Position numbers and translations under genes: made by a program. A stretch of DNA of 7,367 bases from Veillonella parvula (GTDB taxonomy: Bacteria > Bacillota > Negativicutes > Veillonellales > Veillonellaceae). The stretch covers positions 1 through 7,367 of the forward strand of contig CAMUQE010000096.1 of NCBI GenBank assembly GCA_947096075.1, read 5' to 3'. This document shows, piece by piece, positions 1 through 7,000 of this stretch; the stretch's first letter is position 1, and each line of letters opens with the position of its first letter. The notes under the pieces are model-generated. The model was not told where the DNA came from. It was given only the letters and a program-made list of their open reading frames with translations, and made no database searches.

Positions 1-23
1 TACGTCAATATCCTACCAAATAT

Positions 24-63
24 AGAGGGTTATTTCATTTTTACAAGGGAATTAACCTCTTTT
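24..63 (+). terminator. Weak candidate terminator upstream of yigZ
   Basis: AGAGGGTTA (24-32) can pair with TAACCTCT (53-60) if one G is bulged, and a short T run (60-63) follows. The loop is about 20 nt and the T tract is short, so this is marginal. It could end a gene lying to the left of the window. Two plus-strand frames are open from base 1 to about positions 75 and 95, but they are too short and AT-rich to call as a gene end. Confidence 0.25.
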
Positions 64-66
64 ACC

Positions 67-96
67 TATACATAGCATTCATAAATAGATTATAAT
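67..96 (+). promoter_or_regulatory. Candidate sigma-70-type promoter of yigZ
   Basis: A consensus -10 hexamer TATAAT (91-96) is preceded by TATACA (67-72, four of six matches to TTGACA) with an 18-bp spacer. A start near 103 would give a leader of roughly 43 nt ending in a strong ribosome binding site. The -10 is clear and the -35 is only fair. Confidence 0.5.
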
Positions 97-145
97 AAAG
101 TGATGATGAATAAACATAAACTTTGATTCCAAAGGGGGTGAATAT

Positions 146-799
146 ATGTCTGAATCAATAAGCCCTACGGTAGAATTTACTTCGGTAGCGAAAGAATTTC
201 GCCATGAATATGTTGTTGAAAAATCACGGTTTATAACAACTGTATATCCTTGCAAGACTGAAGAGGAAGCTCAAACCTTTATAAGCCGCATCAATAAAGA
301 ATTCTGGGATGCACGTCATAACTGCACAGCCTATGCATTAGGGCCACAGCAAGAACAACAACGATCTTCCGATAATGGAGAACCATCAGGTACAGCAGGT
401 AAACCAATGCTAGAAGTACTCAAAAAAACTGGCATTACCAATGTAGCCGTCGTCGTAACACGTTATTTTGGAGGTATTAAATTGGGCACTGGTGGCTTGA
501 TTCGGGCCTATTCACACTCCGTTGCGGAAACCTTACGTCTTGCCCCTAAAGAACTACATACAACACGAACCCGACTACAAGCAAAGATTGACTATTCGCT
601 GTATGGAGCAGTAGAAAGATATTTACAGGACGAAAAATTACATTATGAAGCAAGCTTTGGTGAATATGTAGACATTACAATTCTAATACCACCTACTGAT
701 GTAGAGCACATACAAAAAGAGCTCCAAGACATAAGTCATGGAGCTGCTACTTGTACTGTATTAGATTCTATTGAGGTGGTACTACCACTAGATAAATAA
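146..799 (+). CDS. yigZ: YigZ/IMPACT family protein (UPF0029 + DUF1949)
   Basis: This 217-residue protein has the usual length and two-domain build of bacterial YigZ proteins. The N-terminal UPF0029 (Impact) domain spans about residues 20-128. It carries the family signatures DARHNCTAYALG (55-66), RSSDNGEPSGTAGKPMLEVL (73-92) and TRYFGGIKLGTGGLIRAYS (105-123). The C-terminal DUF1949 domain, a ferredoxin-like fold, spans about 143-200. The eukaryotic relative IMPACT binds GCN1 and affects translational stress signalling. The bacterial role is not settled; annotations linking it to elongation factors or to a proline peptidase are not supported here. The ATG at 146 is chosen because AAAGGGGGTG (131-140) sits at the right distance. 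The gene appears monocistronic, with its own promoter and a convergent neighbour 23 nt away. There is no signal peptide or membrane segment, so it is cytosolic. The family call is firm and the function is open. Confidence 0.93.
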   Translation: MSESISPTVEFTSVAKEFRHEYVVEKSRFITTVYPCKTEEEAQTFISRINKEFWDARHNCTAYALGPQQEQQRSSDNGEPSGTAGKPMLEVLKKTGITNVAVVVTRYFGGIKLGTGGLIRAYSHSVAETLRLAPKELHTTRTRLQAKIDYSLYGAVERYLQDEKLHYEASFGEYVDITILIPPTDVEHIQKELQDISHGAATCTVLDSIEVVLPLDK

Positions 800-822
800 T
801 CTAGTTAGTAGATTCCAAACTT

Positions 823-1008
823 TTAATTGTCGTTATTAACTAAACCGGCTATGCCTTGACCGAGTTCACGACGTTTTTCCTTAGTCATAGGATAAGGCCA
901 TACTCGTTCTAATTGTTTTTTCCGGCTAATTTTATTACGAGCCGTCATTAATCTACGTGCTTCCCAATTACGAATTGCTTGACCTAAGGTTCTTTTTACC
1001 ACGCCCAT
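823..1008 (-). CDS. Small basic hypothetical protein (61 aa)
   Basis: I do not recognise this protein. It has 61 residues, six Lys and nine Arg against five acidic residues, for a net charge near +10. It has two Trp and no Cys, membrane segment or signal peptide. The first 50 residues are densely charged and probably helical (for example RNWEARRLMTARNKISRKKQ), then comes WPYP and a Gly-rich tail ending NNDN. Such a composition suits nucleic acid or ribosome contact, which is inference only. Support for a real gene: an ATG with AGTAGG about 6 nt upstream, codons like the neighbours (CGT, GGT, TTA, GAA), and no competing gene in the interval. It converges with yigZ and diverges from lysR. An in-frame GTG two codons in is an alternative start. 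It could also be a chance frame, given its size. Confidence 0.6.
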   Translation of the reverse strand: MGVVKRTLGQAIRNWEARRLMTARNKISRKKQLERVWPYPMTKEKRRELGQGIAGLVNNDN

Positions 1009-1055
1009 AGTAGTACCTACTTTCTTAACTCTTGTTGTATATCAAAATTTGTGAT

Positions 1056-1100
1056 AAGTATAGAAAGGTAATTGAAAACTCAATTTACTTTCTATTACTT
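1056..1100. repeat. Long imperfect inverted repeat in divergent intergenic region
   Basis: The left arm TAGAAAGGTAATTGA (1061-1075) and right arm TCAATTTACTTTCTA (1080-1094) are reverse complements at 13 of 15 positions around a 4-nt centre, AAAC. The two mismatched pairs are adjacent (1068/1087 and 1069/1086). Allowing a one-base bulge, the arms extend to about 1056 and 1100 (AAGTA against TTACTT). No T run follows on either strand, so it is not a typical terminator. It could be an operator for the divergent genes, an RNA hairpin in a leader, or a small repeat relic. No second copy was seen in the window. Confidence 0.7.
1057..1083 (-). promoter_or_regulatory. Possible promoter of the small basic ORF
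   Basis: Read on the minus strand, TTGAGT (1078-1083) precedes TATACT (1057-1062) with a 15-bp spacer. Both hexamers are good, but the spacer is about 2 bp shorter than ideal. The element lies inside the inverted repeat at 1056-1100, so a protein bound to the repeat would cover it. The leader would be about 42 nt. Tentative. Confidence 0.3.
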
Positions 1101-1134
1101 TGTTGAATTTAGTATATATAGCATTTTATTAAAT

Positions 1135-1165
1135 GTGAAATGACCGTTACTTAGTTCGTTATAAT
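1135..1165 (+). promoter_or_regulatory. Possible lysR promoter
   Basis: A consensus TATAAT (1160-1165) has only a loose -35 candidate, GTGAAA (1135-1140), at 19 bp. A start near 1172 would leave a leader of about 30 nt that includes the ribosome binding site AGGGAG (1193-1198), 5 nt before the lysR ATG. A second TATAAT at 1187-1192 is nearer but has no -35 and would begin transcription after the ribosome binding site. Confidence 0.3.
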
Positions 1166-1203
1166 TTTTATTTATCATATTATGTGTATAATAGGGAGAT
1201 TCT

Positions 1204-2094
1204 ATGGATACATCTTACTACCACAATTTTATTACCCTTGTTCAAACGGGCAATATGACACAGGCCGCAGAGATTCTTCATATTACACAACCAGCGTTAA
1301 GTAAGCAGTTGAAATATTTAGAGGCTGAATTTGGGGCTCAATTAATCAACATTAAACGCGGCCAACGAGGATCAAACTTGCAATTAACAGATGCTGGTAA
1401 GATCTTCTATGAAAAAGCACAACAACTCTGCTCTATTGAAGAATCTACATATAACGCTGTACAACAATTGAACTCACGTATTGAAGGTACTTTACGTATT
1501 GCAACCTCTGCGTCTCGTTCAACACCAATCGTACAGCAGTATTTACCAGCTTTTTCCATGAAATATCCTTCTGTCCACTTCGAAATCTACGAAGGCCTTA
1601 TGACAAATGTAGTAAATCAACTCATCAATGGCAGCGCCGAATTAGGTATCGCCAATATTCAAATGGTGGACACCGATAAATTTGATATTCTACTCACCCA
1701 GGAAGAACATTTATATGCCATTTTCCGTCGTGATGTATTCTGGACAGATCGTGAGCATGATACCATTACTTGGGAAGACATCAAAAAATGTCCCCTATCC
1801 CTTTCTGGTGGCTCTGTTCGAATGATTATGCAATCTAGCTTAACAGATATGGAGCAACTTAATGCGGTAGCTATAACTACAACAAAAAGCTCAGCTATTG
1901 AGTGGGCCTCTTCTGGGCGCACGGTTTCCTTAGTACCAATGGACGCTAAAGAACTAGTAAACCATCGTAAAATGGCTCGCATTAAATTACCAGAATTCTC
2001 AGGAGATTTCAAAAAAGCCTTTATCACACTTAAAGGACATGCACTTTCCCCGGTAGCGCAGCAATTTATCGACTTTTACAAAGCCTATGTATAA
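1204..2094 (+). CDS. LysR-family transcriptional regulator
   Basis: The 296 residues have the normal LysR length and layout. A winged helix-turn-helix fills about residues 2-63. Its recognition region is MTQAAEILHITQPALSKQLKYLE (18-40, written here in parts: MTQAAEILHI then TQPALSKQLKYLE), and the wing ends in the typical LQLTDAG (59-65). A linker helix follows (about 66-92). The effector-binding domain, a two-lobed periplasmic-binding-protein fold, begins at GTLRIATSASRS (95-106) and runs to about residue 294. These proteins usually act as tetramers in the cytoplasm and often control a divergent gene and themselves. Here the divergent gene is the small basic ORF 195 bp away, with an inverted repeat between. 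The effector cannot be read from sequence. AGGGAG (1193-1198) supports this start. The gene is intact and ends before a strong terminator shared with the convergent pyr operon. Confidence 0.93.
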   Translation: MDTSYYHNFITLVQTGNMTQAAEILHITQPALSKQLKYLEAEFGAQLINIKRGQRGSNLQLTDAGKIFYEKAQQLCSIEESTYNAVQQLNSRIEGTLRIATSASRSTPIVQQYLPAFSMKYPSVHFEIYEGLMTNVVNQLINGSAELGIANIQMVDTDKFDILLTQEEHLYAIFRRDVFWTDREHDTITWEDIKKCPLSLSGGSVRMIMQSSLTDMEQLNAVAITTTKSSAIEWASSGRTVSLVPMDAKELVNHRKMARIKLPEFSGDFKKAFITLKGHALSPVAQQFIDFYKAYV

Positions 2095-2109
2095 TTATAA
2101 TTGTACATA
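2086..2109. repeat. 24-bp AT-rich palindrome over the lysR stop codon
   Basis: Bases 2086-2109 pair across their centre at 11 of 12 positions. The exception, T2092 with G2103, would be a G-U wobble in RNA. The sequence reads TATGTATAATTA then TAATTGTACATA and includes the lysR TAA (2092-2094). No T run follows, so it is not a standard terminator. It may form a weak hairpin at the end of the lysR coding region or be a chance product of AT-rich DNA. Confidence 0.5.
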
Positions 2110-2185
2110 CTATTACCATAATATGACATTAACAGTTCATACGATTAGTGCCTATTTGATTATAGACGCCAATACAATACATAAG

Positions 2186-2219
2186 AAAAGACCTAGTACC
2201 AAATGTACTAGGTCTTTTT
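2186..2219. terminator. Bidirectional rho-independent terminator (lysR / pyrD)
   Basis: GACCTAGTAC (2190-2199) and GTACTAGGTC (2205-2214) form a perfect 10-bp stem around the loop CAAAT. Flanking AAAA (2186-2189) and TTTT (2215-2218) extend it to 14 bp. On the plus strand the stem is followed by TTTTTG; on the minus strand it is followed by TTTTCTTAT. It can therefore stop lysR transcripts about 90 nt past the stop codon and car-pyr transcripts about 64 nt past pyrD. It is the only strong terminator in the window. Confidence 0.93.
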
Positions 2220-2282
2220 GTATCATATCTTACATTACGGCAATGCTTATGGTTGCTTAAGTTCACCGCAGACATGATTTTA

Positions 2283-3233
2283 TTAAGCTTGATGAACAGC
2301 ACCTACGATATCAGTGATGCTATTAAGATTATATTGTTCTACATATTCGCTCATTTCACGGGCAATACGTGAAATCGCTGTTGGATCTACCATCGTAGCC
2401 GTACCAACTTGAACGGCTTGCGCCCCTGCCATCATAAATTCGATAGCATCTGTGCCAGTCATGATACCACCAAGACCAATAATAGGAATAGTCACCCCTT
2501 TATAAACTTGGTGAACCATACGAAGAGCCACAGGTTTTACAGCTGGACCAGATAATCCACCGTAAGTATTCCCCAATAACGGTTTACGACGGTGAATATC
2601 TATAGCCATCCCCAACAAAGTATTAATGAGACTTACCCCATTGCCACCGCCTGATTCCACGGCTTTTGCAATTTCTACAATGTCTGTTACATTTGGTGAA
2701 AGTTTGACGATAATAGGCTTATCACTTACCTTGCGAACGGCTTTAGTAACCTCTTCAACAACCTTTGGATCCACACCAAATGCCATACCTTCGCATTCTA
2801 CATTTGGACAAGATACGTTGACTTCTAAGCCTGCAATACCATCTACAGATAATGTCTCTGCCATCCATGCAAATTCATCTATCGTACCAGCAGACATATT
2901 CGCCAACAATGGTACCTTATATTTCTTGAGGCCCGGTAAGATTTCCCGTACAAAATGCTCTGCCCCAGGGTTCTCGAGGCCGATACAATTCAATACGCCA
3001 GATGGAGTTTCTGCAATACGTGTTCCAGGATTACCATGACGGCCTTTTGGTGTTAAGCCTTTTACAGAAATAGCACCCACTTCGTTACTTAAATCTAAGT
3101 AGCCTGCATATTCAGGACCATTACCAAAGGTGCCAGATGCAGCGATAATAGGATTCTTCATCTTAATACCACAATAGTTGATTGCTAACTTTGGATTTGG
3201 CGTAACGGTGTTATTTAAATCGCGTTCACTCAT
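2283..3233 (-). CDS. pyrD: Dihydroorotate dehydrogenase B, catalytic subunit
   Basis: PyrD (316 residues) oxidises (S)-dihydroorotate to orotate, the fourth step of UMP synthesis, using FMN in a TIM-barrel. ASGTFGNGPEY (32-42), VKGLTPKGR (57-65) and NCIGLENPG (82-90) mark the family. VNVSCPNV (138-145) supplies the active-site base Cys142, which places it in class 1 (class 2 uses Ser). Lys177 in IVKLSP, GGLSGPA (225-231), GLGGIMTG (253-260) and VGTA (276-279) form the FMN site. An adjacent pyrK shows it is the NAD-linked 1B form, a cytosolic PyrD2PyrK2 heterotetramer. The ATG shares one base with the pyrK stop (TAATG), and a very strong ribosome binding site, GAGGAGG (3244-3250), lies 10 nt upstream inside pyrK, so coupled translation is likely. 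The N-terminal 15 residues before the barrel are slightly longer than in some homologues. It is the last gene before the terminator; neither pyrE nor pyrF follows. Confidence 0.96.
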   Translation of the reverse strand: MSERDLNNTVTPNPKLAINYCGIKMKNPIIAASGTFGNGPEYAGYLDLSNEVGAISVKGLTPKGRHGNPGTRIAETPSGVLNCIGLENPGAEHFVREILPGLKKYKVPLLANMSAGTIDEFAWMAETLSVDGIAGLEVNVSCPNVECEGMAFGVDPKVVEEVTKAVRKVSDKPIIVKLSPNVTDIVEIAKAVESGGGNGVSLINTLLGMAIDIHRRKPLLGNTYGGLSGPAVKPVALRMVHQVYKGVTIPIIGLGGIMTGTDAIEFMMAGAQAVQVGTATMVDPTAISRIAREMSEYVEQYNLNSITDIVGAVHQA

Positions 3234-4000
3234 TAAAAGAACACCTCCTCAGCTGGGAATACAGGACCATCCTTACAAACCTTATAGCGTTTACCTTCTG
3301 CACCATCACAAGCACAGCCTAAACAACCCCCAGTACCACATCCCATGCGCTCTTCTAAAGATACTTGGCATGGCACGTTGAGTTCTTTAGCTACTTGGGC
3401 TACACCTTTCATCATCGGCGTAGGACCACAAGTCATAACAGATGTAAAGGAGTTAGCACTAATCAACTCAGGCATGATGGACGTAGGGAAACCTTTCGTA
3501 CCTACACTTCCATCATCGGTAGTGATATGTACTTGAACAGGTGTTTCTTTAAACAAGTCTGCCCAGAAGGTTTCACTTTCATTTCTAAAGCCTAAAATAA
3601 CTTGTGCTGCTTCCCCTTCTTTCAAATGAGAGGCAATGCATAACATTGGTGCAATTCCCACACCACCGCCAACGAGAAGCATATTCTTAGATGTTACAAA
3701 TGGTTCTCCCAAAGGACCTAAGCAATCTAGAGTATCGCCAGGAACGAGACGAGTCATGATTTCAGTCCCTTTACCTACGATACGATACAAAAGGGTAATA
3801 ATCCCCTTCTGTGCATCAAAGCCTGCATAGCTAATAGGACGGCGCAACAATGGTGCCGTAGAGTCCGCTACGCGAACATTACAAAACTGTCCTATTTTTG
3901 CTTCTGCTGCTTGTTTTGGTGCGTGAACATCCATAATCCACACATCAGAGCCTATTTGCTCATTGCGAACGACTTCGCCCTGTTCTACATAGCCACTCAT
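3233..4000 (-). CDS. pyrK: Dihydroorotate dehydrogenase B, electron transfer subunit
   Basis: PyrK (255 residues) moves electrons from PyrD FMN through a [2Fe-2S] cluster and FAD to NAD+. It has the ferredoxin-reductase layout. An N-terminal FAD barrel (about 1-100) carries the flavin motif RRPIS (53-57) and YRIVGKGTE (72-80). A nucleotide-binding domain has GGGVGIAPM (111-119) and TCGPTPMM (190-197). The C-terminal iron-sulfur loop has Cys221, Cys226, Cys229 and Cys242 in the expected C-x4-C-x2-C-x12-C spacing; Cys231 is an extra cysteine. The tail VCKDGPVF (241-248) is also typical. Its ATG lies 5 nt after the carB stop, with GGAG 8 nt upstream inside the carB end. Its stop overlaps the pyrD start. 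All cofactor residues I can check are present, so it should be active. Confidence 0.96.
   Translation of the reverse strand: MSGYVEQGEVVRNEQIGSDVWIMDVHAPKQAAEAKIGQFCNVRVADSTAPLLRRPISYAGFDAQKGIITLLYRIVGKGTEIMTRLVPGDTLDCLGPLGEPFVTSKNMLLVGGGVGIAPMLCIASHLKEGEAAQVILGFRNESETFWADLFKETPVQVHITTDDGSVGTKGFPTSIMPELISANSFTSVMTCGPTPMMKGVAQVAKELNVPCQVSLEERMGCGTGGCLGCACDGAEGKRYKVCKDGPVFPAEEVFF
3244..3250 (-). promoter_or_regulatory. Strong ribosome binding site for pyrD within pyrK
   Basis: On the minus strand GAGGAGG lies within the last codons of pyrK, 10 nt before the pyrD ATG. It fixes the pyrD start at the TAATG overlap and is stronger than the sites in front of carB and pyrK. Confidence 0.8.
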
Positions 4001-4005
4001 GGTTA

Positions 4006-7000
4006 TTACTCCAATTCAAAATCTTGTAACGCTTCTACAGTGTAATTTGCATTATTTTTACGATTTGCTACAACGCGCAATACTTCGCGTGCTGTATCAA
4101 GACTTGTTAAGCAAGGTGTCCCCATTTCTACTGCAAGACGACGTAATTGGAAACCTTCACGCTCTGGGCGTTTACCTGCCGTTAATGTATTAAGTACTAG
4201 ATCCACCTTATCTTGACGGATATGGTCAGCACAGTTGTCATCACCTTCGGAGATCTTGTTAACTATTTTGCAGTCAACCCCATGTTCCTTGAAGTATTTA
4301 CCTGTACCACCTGTCGCTTCGATGTGATACCCCAATTCGATGAAGCCCTTTGCCAATTGGCTCGCTTCTTCTTTATCGCGGTCTGCTACAGTCATGAGGA
4401 TTGTACCATCCTCAGGAATACGCATATTCGCACCATTAATAGCTTTAAATAATGCTTCAGAATACGTGCGACCAATACCCATAACTTCACCAGTAGACTT
4501 CATTTCAGGTCCAAGAGCAATTTCTACAAGGCCCATTTTAGAGAAGGAGAATACAGGTGCTTTTACCGCTACATATGGTTTATTAGGCACAAGACCTAAT
4601 GGCAAGCCTAAATCTTTTAAGCTTTCACCAAGAGCAATACGAGTTGCACATTCAACCATATTGATGCCTGTAACCTTGGAAATGAACGGTACAGTACGAC
4701 TAGAGCGAGGGTTTACTTCGATAACATTAAGCTCACCGTCAGCCACGATATACTGGATATTTAGAACACCTTTAACATTGAGACCTACCGCAATACGACG
4801 TGTGTAATCTACGATTTGATCAATCAAGGCTTGATCCAAATGTTGAGCCGGATATACAGCCATGGAGTCCCCAGAGTGAACACCTGCACGCTCAATTTGT
4901 TCCATAATACCAGGAATACATACATCAGTACCATCGGATATAGCATCAACCTCAACCTCCATACCAACCATGTAACGGTCGATAAGAACCGGGTGTTCTT
5001 TAGATGCCACTACGGCCTCTTTCATGTATACATCAAGCTCTTTATCATTGTATACGATTTCCATAGCTCGTCCGCCCAATACATAAGAAGGACGAACAAT
5101 CAATGGGTATTTCAAATTCTTAGCCGCTGCTTGTGCTTCTTCATCAGATGTTACAAGAGCACCTACTGGGCGAGGAATACCAAGTTTCGCCAACAATTCA
5201 TCAAAGCGTTCACGGTCTTCCGCCATATCGATGCTATCTACGGATGTACCGAGGATTTTGACGCCACGTTCTGCCAATGGGCCTGCCAAATTGATAGCCG
5301 TTTGACCACCAAATTGAGCAATGACGCCCGCTGGCTGTTCTTTATTGATGATTTCCATAACATCGTCCACAGTCAATGGCTCAAAGTATAAAGAGTCAGA
5401 AATATCAAAGTCTGTAGACACTGTTTCTGGGTTGTTATTAATCATAATAGATTGGTAACCCGCTTTACGAAGGGCCCAAGAGGAATGTACGGAACAATAA
5501 TCGAACTCTACGCCTTGACCGATACGAATCGGGCCAGAACCAAGTACTACTACGGATTTATCGCCTAATGGACGAACCTCATCCTCTTGTGCATACGCAC
5601 TGTAATAATAAGGTGTTTTAGATTCAAATTCAGCTGCGCAAGTATCTACGTATTTATATGTTGGAAGAATATTCCATTCTTTACGTTTTGCACGAACATC
5701 TTCTACAGTTGTATTAGCATAACGAGCGATAACAGAATCAGTGAAGGAATAACGTTTTGCTTTGCGCAATACATCCTCTGTTAAACCTTGCTCAGCCAAT
5801 GCTTTTTCCACAGTAACAATGTTTTTGATTTTTTCAATAAAGAATGTATCAATTTTTGTAATATAGTGGATTTTTTCTACACTGATTCCCTTGCGAAGTG
5901 CTTCTGCTACAACATAGATACGTTCATCATCTACTAAATGTAAACGTTCGATCAATTGTTCCATAGACTCATGAGTGATTTTCTTAAGCTCAATATGGTC
6001 TAAACCAATTTCCAAGGAACGAATTGCTTTTAACAAAGAACCTTCTAAAGAACGGTCGATGGCCATAACTTCACCAGTAGCCTTCATTTGCGTGCCCAAG
6101 GTACGATCTGCTAAGTTGAATTTCTCAAAAGGCCAGCGTGGAAACTTAGTTACTACATAGTCAAGAGTCGGCTCAAAGCAGGCTTTAGTTTCACCGGTTA
6201 CAGCATTTGTAATTTGATCCAATGTCATGCCTACTGCAATTTTTGCTGCTACCTTCGCAATTGGGTACCCAGTTGCTTTAGATGCCAATGCAGAGGAACG
6301 AGATACGCGAGGGTTTACTTCGATAACAATATATTCGTTGCTATTTGGATTCAAAGCGTATTGTACGTTACAACCGCCTTCGATTTTTAAATAACGGATA
6401 ATCTCTACAGATGCGGTACGCAGCATTTGGTATTGAATATCGTTCAAGGTTTGGCTTGGTGCCACAACGATAGAATCCCCAGTATGCACACCAACAGGGT
6501 CAATATTTTCCATATTACATACGATGATGCAGTTATCTGCACTATCGCGCATTACTTCGTATTCAATCTCTTTCCAGCCTGCAACGGAACGTTCTGCTAG
6601 AATTTGGTGAATTGGTGAAAGTTTCAAACCACGACGTGTGATTTCATACATTTCATCTTCATTATGGGCAATACCTCCACCAGTACCGCCTAATGTGTAT
6701 GCAGGACGGATGATAATAGGATACCCAATACGATTAGCAAAGGCTACTGCTTCTTCAAGATCGTTAAAGATATCGGATTCAGGAACCGGTTGGTTGATTT
6801 CCTTCATCGCTTCTTTGAAGAGTTCACGGTCTTCGGCTTGTTTAATGGCTTCAAGAGTTGTACCAAGAAGTTTTACACCATATTCTTCTAATACGCCAGC
6901 TTCAGACAATTGTACCGCCATATTAAGACCTACTTGACCACCTAATGTAGCCAACAAGCCCCAAGGGCGTTCTTTTTTTATAACTTCTGTTACGAATTCA

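Noticed and set aside
1..95. Open plus-strand frames at the left edge as the end of an upstream gene
   Set aside because: Two frames stay open for about 24 and 31 codons, but such lengths are expected by chance in AT-rich DNA and no family sequence is recognisable.
798..814. Hairpin AATCTA-GTTAG-TAGATT just after the yigZ stop as a terminator
   Set aside because: The stem is only six mostly A-T pairs and neither strand has a proper T run after it.
1659..2027. Minus-strand open frame of 122 codons inside lysR
   Set aside because: It is antisense to the conserved effector-binding domain, with a Ser/Arg-rich, low-complexity translation and no recognisable domain.
2220..2282. Hidden small RNA or attenuator between pyrD and the terminator
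   Set aside because: Only a weak GCAA...TTGC pairing is visible; it reads as a plain 3' untranslated stretch.
4816..5391. Plus-strand open frame of 191 codons antisense to carB
   Set aside because: It lies wholly inside conserved carB, its translation is rich in Cys, Phe, His, Ile and Arg as expected of an antisense shadow, and it resembles no family. The same holds for the shorter plus-strand frames across carB, pyrK and pyrD.
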